Positions 34,088-45,828 of a stretch of 64,000 nt of DNA are shown here, one piece after another. Position 1 is the stretch's first letter, and each line of letters starts with the position of its first letter. A program made the position numbers and the translations under genes. The notes below the pieces were generated by a model. It saw nothing but the letters and a program-made list of their open reading frames with translations, did no database searches and was not told where the DNA came from. The stretch is from Mytilisepta virgata (Eukaryota > Mollusca > Bivalvia > Mytilida > Mytilidae), in assembly GCA_028015205.1 (NCBI GenBank), contig CM051514.1, positions 49,554,150-49,618,149 on the forward strand, in the 5' to 3' direction.

Positions 34088-34130
34088 ATGGAATGTCGTT
34101 ATAAATGTGTAATAATATACCTTGTAGTAG
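34088..34130 (+). CDS. Kazal-type protein 2, exon 1 (signal peptide)
   Basis: ATG at 34088 encodes MECRYKCVIIYLVV, and a GTAG|GTAGGT donor ends the exon in phase 1. It joins to CC at 34614 to make Ala-Met-Phe-Val, giving a plausible signal peptide. Found by looking for the same first-exon pattern as in Kazal gene 1; no transcript evidence. Confidence 0.6.
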
Positions 34131-34613
34131 GTAGGTTAACATATTTTAAATGTTTCAATTAAACCATGGTTACTATTTTTTTTTTAATTTTAAAGAAGGG
34201 AGTCAATATGAGACGACCACAATTTTCATAGTTAAGTGAAGGATAAATATTGACAGTGGATTACCTAGATAAAAAGTAAATATACGGCTAAAGTCCGGAG
34301 ACAATGTAAACCCGGTGGAAAATTATAGGTTGCATAGGAAAAACATACTACTAGAAGTACATCTGAATAGAAGAATTAAATACCAAAGGAAAATGAAATA
34401 CAACAAGACTGTAAAAAACATTTAACAAATTAAGTTGAACCTCAAAATACCTAGGTATTACCACATGTCTTTTAGGAGGGGAACTCTGTCCTGTTCCGTT
34501 AACCTTTGCCAATCAACAAATTTCTTCACGATGAAAATATCAGATTGTTCGTTAAAAAGTATGTGATGTTGCATTGTATGTATCCTATCCTCTAGGTTTA
34601 CATCAGTTATCAG

Positions 34614-34728
34614 CCATGTTTGTTAGACGTGATTTATGTTCAGATATATTAAATCATCAATGTCCGACTACGATTGAATATGGAGGAGAAATGTATCAGG
34701 ATAGAAATGGAAATATTTACAGGAATTT
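34614..34728 (+). CDS. Kazal-type protein 2, exon 2 (five-cysteine Kazal domain, first half)
   Basis: The acceptor is GTTATCAG. The exon encodes RRDLCSDILNHQCPTTIEYG, then GEMYQDRNGNIYRN, and ends in phase 2 at TT|GTAAGT. It aligns residue for residue with the matching exon of Kazal gene 1, including the missing third cysteine (Met-Tyr-Gln-Asp here). The pair therefore arose by gene duplication with the cysteine already lost. Confidence 0.85.
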
Positions 34729-34950
34729 GTAAGTCATTTCTCAGGTTAGAATCTTTAAATATATGGTCACATAGGCCATTTTCGCAAAAAGAAATCTTAA
34801 GAGTAACAGTAAAATCATTCGTACGTTATAATAGAATCTGTATAACTTAAAGAGAAATTTTACTCTTAAGATTTTTTTGTGAAAAGTACTACAGAAGTAC
34901 AGACAATTCGATTTTTGACGAGACAAAAGTAAATTTAGATTGTAAGTCCT

Positions 34951-35101
34951 AATGTATTGCAAAAAAGGAATTGCTAAAAATTTATTTAAACCAAACCTAA
35001 CGTTTGCTCTTGATACTGAAACTGCAATGTATTGCAAAAACGGAATTGCTATAAATTTATTTAAACCATACTTAACTTTTGCTCTTGATACTGAAACTGC
35101 A
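34951..35101 (+). repeat. 75-bp direct tandem duplication
   Basis: Two 75-base copies (about 34951-35026 and 35027-35101) share AATGTATTGCAAAAA and GCTCTTGATACTGAAACTGC. The length is a multiple of three and one frame stays open across both copies. Located in intron 2 of Kazal gene 2; no sign that it is translated. Confidence 0.8.
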
Positions 35102-35999
35102 AATCATGTTATTTCGGGATGCATTGATTGTTTCCTTAAAGTTCAAATAAAACGGATTTTTTTTTATGTTTGATTTAATCAGAATTTTGGAATGTGACAA
35201 ATATAGATAGCAAATGAAATAAAAGTAAAATGTAATGTTTTGAAATGAGTTAAAAATAATAATGTAAATTTTCTTGCAAAAATCGATTGTGTGCATTAAT
35301 TAACAACGAAGGTAAATGAGAAATAGTATGGTTTGATCAAATAATGGCTTCAATCTCTATTTAGCTGTAAGGTGTAAGTATTTGGATGTTGATGACTTGA
35401 AGATACATGTACTATATTGTTAAAGTTGAGTAGAAGGAATAAAACTGCTACTTGCTTTTTTTGTATTTTACTAGTATACAATGTTTATCATGGGCTAATA
35501 ACTAAATACATTATTTGCACTCCATTCCATTTAAGAAAATCAACTTTATTGCATGCAAAACAAAAATATGTTACAAATAGATGAGTAACACTGACCTCAC
35601 CCAAAACACAGGACCGAATTAGGTTAACAAGTATGTTCAGTGATAGAGAAATAACAAAACTATGACAGGATGTAAAAGAATGGCTTACATCTTGGTAATC
35701 ATCTACCACTTCCTTATGATGACATTAGTCTTTCTGAAGCGATATTTTCAGCCACAGAACAAATTACTCTTAAGCTTGTTTTTGTGTTTTGTAATTAGAT
35801 AAGTCTTTTCGAGAACATCATTGAACTGTATTAGTAATGAAATCTAAACCTATAATGCCGTTGATGATGGAATATTGCTATTTAATCCAATTAAAATTAC
35901 CCTTATACTGGGGCTATTCGTACAAGCTTTAATTTAAACTTATTTATCTATAGTGGATTTCGAAACAACTTACAACAAGTTATGCTAGTCCCCCTCCAT

Positions 36000-36262
36000 T
36001 GTTTTGGTTGCCAGATCGGTCCCTGTAGCGGCATTTAAGCGGATTCATTTTCGACATCTAGAGGAGAGGCTTTAACACGGGACAGGCATTGTTCGCACCA
36101 ATCCGATGGACTCGCATCTTTTATCGAGACCATGGTGTCGATAGGGCGTTGCAAATTTTGATCCCTAAAATTTACATCAGATATTGCAGCATGGGAATCG
36201 AACCAAGACCCAAAAACCTCCGGCTTCGTAGTCCGTTGCGCAAACCACTACACCAGGCAAGC
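36000..36262 (-). mobile_element. tRNA-derived SINE, minus strand
   Basis: On the minus strand the head has an A-box-like TGGTGTAGTGGTTTGC and the B box GGTTCGATTCC, followed by a body shared with 1543-1650. The 3' boundary is approximate. A cloverleaf with matching acceptor stem is not formed, so it is not a tRNA gene. It lies in intron 2 of Kazal gene 2. Confidence 0.65.
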
Positions 36263-36826
36263 ATTGTTCATGACATGATAATTTTCTATGTCGTATATAG
36301 GCAGTGATTTGTTATACAAAGGTGCACTTTTAACTGTATATATATATAGTCGGTTTTCAGATGCCTGGTATGTAACATATGTTTAGCATCTCTGTTCAGT
36401 AACTTGTTAACTTAATGTAAATTCAGAAATTATTGCGATGTTTTTATTATTGCAATAATGCGACATGCGACAGGGTTGTAATCCAATAATTTAAATTCGC
36501 ATTTTGGAATTTTTTAATATGAATGAAGAGTGATTTTTCTCAATATCGCAAAAACTTAAGTAGCATTTTGGTCAAAATGACAAAATCACAATAAAAAACT
36601 CACACAATCATTTCTGAATTTACAGTTTTCATCAGTTATCTACCGTTTAGTAAAAATAGACGACTTGCTTTATATTCGTCATGTTTGGTTTTGTTATTTT
36701 TTTTCGAATTAATATGAGTGTAACATTGCCTTATGTGACAATATCCAGCTAACAATATCCATAATATTCATGTTTTTTTTCTATTGAGCAACGAATATAT
36801 GTTTCTACTTTGTATTATATCTATAG

Positions 36827-37027
36827 CTGTGAGTATACTAAGTCGAAATGTAAGGATTCTTCAATACAAATTGACACTACCCTTATATGCACAAAGAAAT
36901 CAATGCCAACAACTCTAACATATATATCAACTCCAACAGCCTCAACAGTATGTCAAAATGTAAACAAATCATGTCCTAGTGTATTGAATGTGTTTTGTGG
37001 TTCTGACGGAAAGTCGTATCCTAACAG
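36827..37027 (+). CDS. Kazal-type protein 2, exon 3
   Basis: After TATCTATAG the exon gives CEYTKSKC and the last cysteine of domain 1, a short Thr/Pro linker (PTTLTYISTPTAST), and the start of domain 2 up to CGSDGKSYPN, with a phase 2 donor CAG|GTAAGT. The linker is far shorter than in paralogue 1. The P1 position of domain 2 is Ser (CPSVL) and of domain 1 is Thr, so its target specificity should differ from that of gene 1. Confidence 0.88.
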
Positions 37028-37437
37028 GTAAGTCTTTACAAATTACATGTATTGTTATAGGATAGAATGGTCTCTGTCATCTACATCTACCTTCCATTGT
37101 GCTCTGTATAAGTAGCCCCTGAAGCCTTTCAAATAGTTATAGAATACAAAAACATATTCAAGTTTAAAATTTGTATGATTATTTATAATTTTATTAATTT
37201 ATCTAACACATAATCGATATTTATCGGAAAGCAAGTTAACGCCTTTCTTTAATGAATACAAATTTTATTACTTTTAGTGGAGTGTAGTTAAGCAAGCCTA
37301 TTGTCACAATAACATTTTGATATCACCGACATGCGTGAAAATCATTACCAGATTAATTTCAACACATTTTATTTTGGAATCAATTATGGGCCTAATTGCT
37401 TTTATTTTAGTAGTTGGTTTGGATATATCATTTTCAG

Positions 37438-37513
37438 GTGTGAATTTGAAAAGGCAAAGTGCAAAAATAAGAATCTTCAAATCCAGGCTGAAGGACCATG
37501 CAAACAAAATTAA
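37438..37513 (+). CDS. Kazal-type protein 2, terminal exon
   Basis: ATTTTCAG precedes CEFEKAKC and the closing EGPCKQN before TAA. Domain 2 has all six cysteines (95, 102, 110, 121, 128, 141) in classical spacing. The four exons total 435 nt and encode 144 residues. Confidence 0.9.
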
Positions 37514-40176
37514 ATACATACCAAAGATTGACATATATTCTTTCATTTAATAAAATTCATCATATGTATGTTAATTTGATTAGTTTCATCGTTACGTTCA
37601 ATTATATCCCTGTTTGTTTGCCAGTCGTGTTCCATTTTGATTTGTCTCGTTGGGGCACTGTCCTCTGGGTTATGATTTAGGATTGTCCTTCTGGTATTGT
37701 TGGTTAGGTATCTTCTACATTGCTTTTTAAACCGAATGGATATTGTATGTACCATGGATTAATTTAATCATATTTAAAAACATTACTCTTCCCAGCCGTA
37801 CAAAATTACGGAAATGCATCATGTTTTAAAAGACTGCACAGACTGGATGAATTTTTTGACATACTTTGTGACCAGATAAACATTTTTTTTAATTTGATAT
37901 ATTAAGTGGTAGAAAAAAGAATTTAAGTAAACCATGTAACTTTGTATTTATAGAAAAAAATGATTACTACATCAGATACGTTCGTGACCAACACCAGGGG
38001 ATTTAAAAACCAAAAATGATCAACAAAATATTGCAATCGAAAGAACTAAATCGGCATAAACATAGCAGCCAAAATCTAGGTAAAGACTTCGTTCAAAGAG
38101 AAATTAAAATTCATACTTTTAAAAGAATCTCAAAATAGAGCAACTTAAATTATCAACCAACGTAAATGTATTTTATAATTACCGAAGCATTGACCACTGA
38201 GGCGTCAAACCAACAACGTTATTGCCTGCTGAGTAATATACATGTAGTAAGATAAACTTGTGTACAATGTGTATTTCTGCCTTATAATAACCAATAACCT
38301 TTATCATGTATGTTCGTGTCTTAAACATTTGAAAACCAAGAACTAATTAATAATATTCTTTAATACCAATTTTAATGCACTAAATGTGCACATTTCGTCG
38401 ATTTACGACTCATCTGTTGTGCTCAAGACCTAAAATGTTGAAAGTCAAATAAAACAACCAAAACGTTGTAGAGCAAATTCACAAAAACCGAAATAACCAA
38501 AAGGTGTACAGCTAAAACCATTTAAGGACAGAGCTATGCAAGAGGGAGATACTCTTAGTTAAAACATAGTTAGAAGAAGAATCAAACCACTCTGAACAGG
38601 ATTGTTACTTACAGGTAAGGTCAACTTTCCCCGATGGAGTAATGATAGTGTATTTTATAATCGAAAAAACAGACATTGTAAAACATAAGAGTATTACAAT
38701 GGTTATAAACAATAAATGCACATTTTGTGTTTTCAATTTCAAAGACTAGAAAAACAAGCACTAGTGCTATAGAGAAAATCTAAATACAAGTGACCAAAAA
38801 TCTTAAAGCACAAAATTATTTATCGACTAGAGAAATGTTTGACGAAAGTACACTTTTCCATCAAAGTGTTTTATAATTACAGCACTACCTGTTAGTTATC
38901 ATTTTTACACGATATCAAAATACCAGCAAATGAGCTAGTGATACTCGGTAACTTTAGATAACTACCAGAAGCATTCTCTTCGTTGTACCAGTAAACTTTA
39001 TTGATACCATATTGGATAAACTGTATAAACATTTTCCATCTAACCATGCATGATTAGCGGTTTTAAGGTTTCAAATACGGAAAGAAGGCCATGTCACACA
39101 CCCATGATTTTGTGAAGCTAAATCAACACCAAAACATTCAAGAACGTTGAGCCAAAACCGTATATTGGCAGGACTGTGCGCGAAAGAAAAAAGTTTTTAA
39201 TTTTTATAAAATTAACAACTTTATCATAACAAATTTAAAGTATCAATTTCAAGACAGTAGTGAAATAATACAAATATCCTCATTTGCTTGTTCCAACAGT
39301 AATAGATTATTATAAAATTTTAATAAAATTGGAAAAGGTAATTAATAAAAATTTCAGTATGATCAATTTGTGATAAATTTTAAAAATGCGCAAGATAACC
39401 CCCTATATACAGAAATCATAAGTTATCAAAATTAAAAGAGTAATTCCAATTTAACCTACAGAAATATGTGACAAAGAAAAAAACAAAGGGCAAATATTAA
39501 AATGCATCCTCTGCTGTGCAAAGGCACATTCCCAGTTTCATGTATATATAAACATAGTACATTTATTAGTTTATTCATTCAGTTATTTTTTATGGTGGTT
39601 TCTGATGTTCACGTTCGCCTTGATGGAAAACTACTTACTGAAAAAAAGAAAAGAACATTGCATTTAAATTCTAACTTTGCATGAAACTTTATTTATTTCG
39701 TGGGTTATTCATTTTCATAAGTCATTTCATAATGAAATAGATTAGAGTAGTTGGTTTGGATATATCAAAGTGTTTAAATAAAATCTAATAGCTCAAAATA
39801 AAATACATTTTGCATTATACTTACTAATTTAAACCGCCCTTTATTTTTTTGTATATATTTCTGCATCGTAATGTCATTGTTACTTTGTTGTTTTTGAATG
39901 CCGTATGCATTATTTCCACATTTTTGGGGAATGCAAGACGTAATCATCAAATATATCCCCTTCCCAAATCCAAAACCTATAGGAAATGGCTCACTGACAA
40001 TTATTAAGTATACTTATAATTAAATCATATCTATTTTTTTTTTATAAATCTGTTTAGCTTACAAACTGTTGATCTACTTTTTTTTTTACTTTTATGTTTT
40101 GAACTTTGAATTTTAAAAAACAAATATTCCATTAAAACATTAATTATTTTTGCAAATTTTATCAAATTCTTACCAG
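37514..40176 (+). other. Intergenic region between convergent Kazal 2 and mosaic genes
   Basis: 37600-37720 resembles the end of the Penelope-like tail at about 61040-61150 (GTTTGCCAGTCGTGTT, CTGTCCTCTGGGTTATGATTT). An AT-rich 3' flank of the minus-strand gene lies at its right edge, with TTTATT near 39840 as a possible minus-strand poly(A) signal. No further gene is visible. Confidence 0.5.
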
Positions 40177-40340
40177 TCAACATTCCTCTCCGTGGTTACA
40201 TGTCAGTAAGGTTTGATTCCAGTGGGTTCCAGAAGGACATGTGCCAGAATAAGCATGATACCATGAGCATTGGTAAAACTTCTTACAATTCGTGTGATCG
40301 GGAAAATATCCGAATTTCTTCGGACAGACAAACCCTTTTC
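40177..40340 (-). CDS. EMI-mucin-peritrophin mosaic protein, terminal exon (CBM14)
   Basis: On the minus strand, after ATTACTTAAG, the exon encodes a peritrophin-A (CBM14) domain: VCPKKFGYFPDHTNCKKFYQC, then TCPSGTHWNQTLLTC, ending GEEC and TGA. Six cysteines and the FGYFPD, C-x-x-F-Y-x-C and CPxGTxWN blocks match the family, which binds chitin through a disulfide-stabilised fold. It enters in phase 1, matching the phase 1 donor at 41915. This is the only visible catalytic- or ligand-type domain of the protein and suggests binding to chitin or related glycans. Confidence 0.9.
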
Positions 40341-41914
40341 CTTAAGTAATACAAATAAATAAAAAAAATTTTACAAGTAATTTAAATACATACATATATG
40401 ATACATACAAATTATTTGTTTTGATTTATTCTTATTAACATTGACGCCATTGTATTGATAAACTACAAAATTGACAACAGGAAAAGGTCAACATTGAGAT
40501 GCTGATCAATCAACTCTACTCAACAGACAGAACCCCGAAAAAAAACAAACATAAAAGAACACACAATACTAACATTAACAAAATAGAGAGATAGGAAAAT
40601 CTTGGTACAGACAGTGAACAGGGGTGGAGTAAAACCGGTTTTATAGGTACCCAAACCCATGATCCACCGTAACACTCTGGTGCATACAAATACTTTAGAG
40701 GCGAATATAGTATGATTACCAACAAGGTGACCGTTTTCTAGAACTCTAAAACTTGGTTAGACGGTACATAAAACTATTAAACGAAAAAATGAGAAAAAGC
40801 ACTGCATAATATACCTGGAATGCATACAAAACTGGTGACAATTATTATGTTATTAAGGATGTTCGCTACTCAGTTTCAAAATAACAAACTTTTCATAACA
40901 CTGGTAAATATTGATAGTGGATAAGTAAAGGACCTAAAAGAGCGAAAAAAAATATAGGTCCGTGTGCTTGTTTTCGAGATACAAGCCATTGAAAATTTTG
41001 CCGGGAAAATATGCTCTCTTGACTTTACATAGCTTTATCATTGAAATGTTTTATTTCTCAAAAACCATTAAATAATAACAATGATTTTATATGATTTTTA
41101 CAAGTAGTTAATTATTAAAAGATTTATGAAAAGAAAAATGGGTGTTAGCGGGAAAAATAGTTTATGACATTCAAGTGAATAAAACCAGATAATTCTGAAC
41201 ATCTGACAAAAATTCAAAAACATGACCAGCGAATATCCTTAAATGTTTGCGTGAATATTAGGCTAGAACTTGAATCACGAAGATTTTTATTTCTCAAAAT
41301 ATTCGGAAAGATTTATCTTAAATTCAGTGTAAATAAAACCTCTTTTGATATAATCGAATCGGTTTTAAGAAAAAAATTCTAACATGACATATTTCTATTT
41401 GTATTTCAATATAATATATCTCTAACCTTCTTTCTGAACGTCCGTGTATTGAAAATGTTTTGAAAAAATCAAATCGTTGGATGAATTTTTTGGATGCTGT
41501 TGTCAAATGTAATACTATATACATACGTCGACATCTAGGCTATCTGAGTAGCAAGGCATTAGTTTGAGCAGATTAGCATTTTTTATTCATTAAATTTCAT
41601 TAGTGGAAATTGAAATTTAAACACGTGGTTAAAACGTTTAAAATTTCATTAGACAAGAAATATAAGAGGTGTAATAATCTATTTTAATTTCAAATCAGAA
41701 ATTGCAAAAACGTAATATGTACTAGAATATTATTGGTCAATATCTAAGCGTCAATTAGTTAGTCAAAACTCTCATGAAACCGCGTGTATGTATATGTGTA
41801 TGTGTTTTTTCTTTTCTTAGAATTCCATGAATGGTGGATAAAAAAGAACGATAGAAAATAAAGAATATATAGTTAAATAGTTAACGATAAGTGTAAAAAT
41901 GTTTAGAATATTAC
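40341..41914 (-). other. Intron between mucin-like and CBM14 exons
   Basis: It contains the repeat at 40600-40790 shared with 18395-18570. I see no exon in the rest. Confidence 0.6.
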
Positions 41915-42577
41915 CATTTCTGTTTGATTCAGTTGTGCCAGCAATTGCCCCGATCTTAGTAGTTTCGAGATATACCGTGGAAGTAGTTGGTAGTGGTGTA
42001 GTAGGATCTACCCCTATAGTACTAGTCTCAGAATAAACCATGGAAGTCATTGGTGGTGGTGATGTAGAAGGATCAACCTCTATAGTACTAGTCTCAGAAT
42101 AAACAGTGGAAGTCATTGGTGGTGGTGTAGTAGGATCTACCCCTATAGTAGTAGTCTCAGGATAAACCGTGGAAGTCAATGGTGGTAGTGTAGTATGTTT
42201 TACCTCTGTCTCAGTGGTCTCAGGATAAACCTTGGAAGTCATTGACGGTGGTGTAGTAATTACTGAAGTTGATCTGTTAGTAACATTTACTATAAGATCA
42301 TCGTCTACATTTGCATTAGTAGTTGTAATGAGATTGGACTCTGTAGAAGTCTGATGAAGATTAATTGTAGTAGCCTCATTTTGTCGTGATCTTGTCTTTG
42401 ACGGTTCATCTGTTGGTGTTTCTATCTGACCGAATTCATCGCTAGTAGCCTCAGTTTTGGTTTGCCCTGACACTGTGGTTGTTAATATTGCGTTATTTTT
42501 CTGTAGGTCTTTTGATATAGGCATACCTTTGCCTGTCGAAACCTCCATTGTTTGATAATTTGGAGTTGTCATTTTGC
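41915..42577 (-). CDS. EMI-mucin-peritrophin mosaic protein, Thr-rich repeat exon
   Basis: This minus-strand exon of 663 nt lies between TTATTATAG and AAATG|GTAATA, phase 1 at both ends. It encodes a Ser/Thr-rich, lysine- and glutamate-containing stretch followed by five 21-22 residue repeats of the form TTPPPMTSTVYSETSTI-x-VDP (42257-41946). High Thr/Ser/Pro content suggests dense O-glycosylation, as in mucins. No globular fold is expected. The 63-66 bp DNA repeat is minisatellite-like. A Met near its start could mimic an initiator, but the in-phase upstream exon argues for an internal exon. The GTAATA donor is weak. Confidence 0.8.
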
Positions 42578-42719
42578 CTATAATAAGGAATGAATATATA
42601 TTGGTTTCAGTATAATAAAAGTCAAGTCAAAGCACATTTTTGTCTTTTGAAAGTACGAGATAGAGAATTATTTCGTCATAGACCGTACTGTAGAAAAGGT
42701 AAATAAAGGTATATCTAGA

Positions 42720-44420
42720 AGTTCGAGGATATTGTTATCGCCCCCGTCCATCTATTTGTCTGTCTGTCCGTCCGTCCATCCGTCCGTTACACATTTTTGT
42801 GGTATAAACCCTCATACATTTTTAACTTCATGCATTTAATTTTGAAACAGTATTGTCACATACTGTATGTATATGCACAATAAGGTTTTAGAACTTTGAG
42901 TTTCAAAAATTGGGAATTTAAGATTGACCTAAACTCCTGTTTCATCTTTCATTTTATGCATTTAATTTTCATTTAGGACTACCACATATTGTGTGTAGAT
43001 GTGCAATAAGGTTTCAGAATTTTGATTTTCAAAATATTGGGGCCACATAGGTCGAATTTCGAAAATTGGAATTAAAGCTTGTGACCTACAATCCTCTTTC
43101 ATTTTAGCTTCAAAAACTGGGGCTGACGGGGTCGAATTTCGAAAAGTTTGAATTTAAGCGTGTGACCTTAACTGCGCTTTCTCTTTTAATTTTAGGCATT
43201 TAATTTCTATACAATATTGTCACAAACTGTATGTATATGCAGATGCGTAATAAGGTTTAAGAATTTTGATTTTCAGAACTTGTGGCCCACAGGTGTCGAA
43301 TTTTGATTTTTAATTTTATGTATTTAATTTCTTTACACACACTGTATGTATATGCAGATGCGTAATAAGGTTTAAGAATTTTGATTTTCAGAACTTGTGG
43401 TCCACAGGTGTCGAATTTTGATTTTTAATTTTATGTATTTAATTTCTTTACACACACTGTATGTAGATGCGCAGTAAGGTTTATAATTTTGATTTTCGAA
43501 AATTTGGGCACAGGGATACAACATGTGGGGTGGGCTGGGATAGCTGTCGTTTAAAACTGCCTCAAGGTAGGTTTCAATGCCAAGTTAAATAACATAATTT
43601 AAAAGTCACCTTAAAAATGACCTTCAATATTTAATATGATAAATATATTTTATCCCCGGACTTTTTTGTCGACCTGAACTCCTCGTTCATTTAATTTCTA
43701 TACAAAAGTATATGTATACGCGCAATAAGGTTTTAGAATTTTGATTTAAAAAAATTGGGTCCCACATGGGTCAAATTTCAAACATGGGTAATCTAAGCTT
43801 GTGACCTAAACTTCTTGTGCATTTTTTATGTCATGCATTTAATTTTTAATCCAGAATTGTCACATACTGTATGTAGATGCGCAATAAGGTTTTAGAATTT
43901 TGATTTTAAAACAAAACTGGCCCATAGGGGTCTAATTTCGAAAATTAGGAATGAAATCTTTTGACCTAAAGCCATCTTTGTTTTTTTGTTTTTTTTTCTT
44001 TCATTTTATGCATTTTTAATTTCTATTTTAGTCTAACATACTATATTTAGATGCACAAAAAGGTTTTAGAAATTTGATTTTAAAAATTGGGACCCACAGG
44101 GGTAGAATTTTGATAATCTCCTTAATTTTTTATTTTATGCATTAAATTGTTACACAATATTATCACACACTGTACGTAGATGCACAATAAGATTTTATAA
44201 TTTTGGTTTCACAATTTAGAGCACACAGGGGTCAAATCTCGTAATTAGCAATTTAAGCTTGTGACCTAAAATCCTCTTTCATTTTCCATTCTATGCATTT
44301 TATTTTTTCTTATTTACAGTATTGTCATACACTGTATGCAGATGAACAGTAAGGTTTTAAAATTTTGATTTTCCAAACTTTGGGCCTGTATTCAAAGATA
44401 TGATTTTGAAAAAGGTGCAC
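42720..44420. repeat. Degenerate tandem array
   Basis: About ten diverged units recur at 107-173 bp spacing (two gaps near 245 bp look like double units). Each unit contains CACTGTATGTA, GATGCGCAATAAGG, AGAATTTTGATTTTC and GGGGTCGAATTTCG-type blocks in order. A run of TCTGTCTGTCCGTCC marks one edge at 42750-42785. Non-coding; it fills the intron between the EMI-like and mucin exons. Confidence 0.75.
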
Positions 44421-44928
44421 AGCGATACAACATGAGGAGAGTTCGGGGATAACTGTTGTTTCCGACTGCATTACTCTAGTTTAATATAAATTCAATGAAA
44501 ACATAAACAATAGTAAAATCACCTACATACGAAACCAAAAATATCAATATTCAAATAAAATTTGTATCTTAAAGTTTCGTTTGCGGGTTTTCTATTTAAT
44601 AATTCATCTTGCGATTTTCTTTCTTGACTTGAAAATTACGAGATGTTATCACAGTGCAATAAATAATTTTGTTGACACATCTGTCACATCCTGAGGAGTT
44701 TTAATGACGTATCTATTTCTACAGAAAATTCGCGTATGAATTATAAACATTTAGAACACAAACAAATCTACTTTATAACATTTTTGTTATTGTCAATGAT
44801 GTCAAATTGTCAGTCTTGGGCAACTCTGATGACATAAATTGTAGAAATGTGTACATATAATGCACCCAAACTTAAAAGTTGTATCAAAGAATTATTATGT
44901 TTATAAGATGATTGGTCTATAAGCAAAC

Positions 44929-45026
44929 CTATTGCACAGTTTTTATCTCCATTGTGAGTCCAACCTGGACAACAATTCTTTTCTAAAAGGTAATACGGAT
45001 TATTTCTCGCACTGCGCCCGCAACAC
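44929..45026 (-). CDS. EMI-mucin-peritrophin mosaic protein, EMI-like exon 2
   Basis: After AATTTTAG the exon encodes CCGRSARNNPYYLLEKNCC, then PGWTHNGDKNCAIG, with a phase 1 donor AATAG|GTTTGC. The CCPGW block followed by a spaced cysteine is the C-terminal hallmark of EMI domains. The phase 2 start fits exon 45760-45828, and the phase 1 end fits the mucin exon exactly. Confidence 0.8.
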
Positions 45027-45759
45027 CTAAAATTAAAGGAGAAAGCAGATACAAACAATATGTAACATTGGTCTAATTGTGGATATACATGAAACATGTC
45101 ATTTGATTGGTCAAATTGTATTCATCCATCATATCATAGACTAAATTTTCGTTTTTACTATGACGTCAAAACATCCATTGGAATTAAATTATAAGAATTG
45201 ACTGTAATTTTGTTTTCAGTCTATTCAAAATAATCTCAATGCAACTCATGTCCCAATACCAGAGCTCAACGCAGAAAATTAAATAAATTGATATCGGGCA
45301 AAATCCAAGCCAACGATACATAATTTCATGAAGGAGATACTCCTCAATATTCATAAAATTTCACAATCTTGTAGCTGAAAACAAATATAGATAAAAAAAA
45401 AATACAGGACTGGTTCTTATTTCATTACCAGAAGATTATCGGATTCAAATTTCAAAGTCTGAGCATCTCGCCTTTAAAATTCCATATTAATTTAACTATA
45501 TCAAATTTGATAAATCTGATAATCCTCAACAATCCTAATATTTACATTATACAAAACAGCGCATTATGTTTATATGGTGTTATTAATCAATTCCGAGAAA
45601 TACAAACATATTCTTGACACCAGCATTTGCCTGGGAGGGGGGTATGGTTGTCTGTTGAAATTTTTAGTGATTGAAGACAACACAACAATTTATTGTTACC
45701 TTGTTGCTTTGTAAGATCAGATGTTACGCTGTATCACTAACTCATTTTCGTTTACTTAC

Positions 45760-45828
45760 CACCAGAGTCTTTTACAGCTGCAGTAGTATGATACGTAATA
45801 TTTTACAACTTTCCTGTTACATACGTGG
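45760..45828 (-). CDS. EMI-mucin-peritrophin mosaic protein, EMI-like exon 1
   Basis: TCTGTTTGCAG and TGGTG|GTAAGT bracket 69 nt encoding HVCNRKVVKYYVSYYCSC and KRLW. Joined to the next exon it gives a cysteine- and tryptophan-rich domain of about 55 residues with the order HVC, C-x-C, WCC, CC and C. The layout is EMI-like, with insertions unlike textbook members, so a related invertebrate variant is possible. The preceding signal-peptide exon, which should end in phase 2, was not found before 51 kb. Confidence 0.68.

Noticed and set aside
34951..35173. Protein made of two 25-residue repeats
   Set aside because: Kept only as a finding: the frame is intronic, lacks splice support, and duplication alone explains the open frame.
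35488..35709. 73-codon minus-strand frame in Kazal 2 intron 2
   Set aside because: No recognisable domain and no splice sites at sensible places.
36170..36262. tRNA gene on the - strand
   Set aside because: It is the head of a SINE; no full cloverleaf, and the body recurs at 1543-1650 without the head.
42720..44420. CRISPR array
   Set aside because: Units are diverged throughout and lack constant repeats with unique spacers; the setting is a eukaryotic intron.
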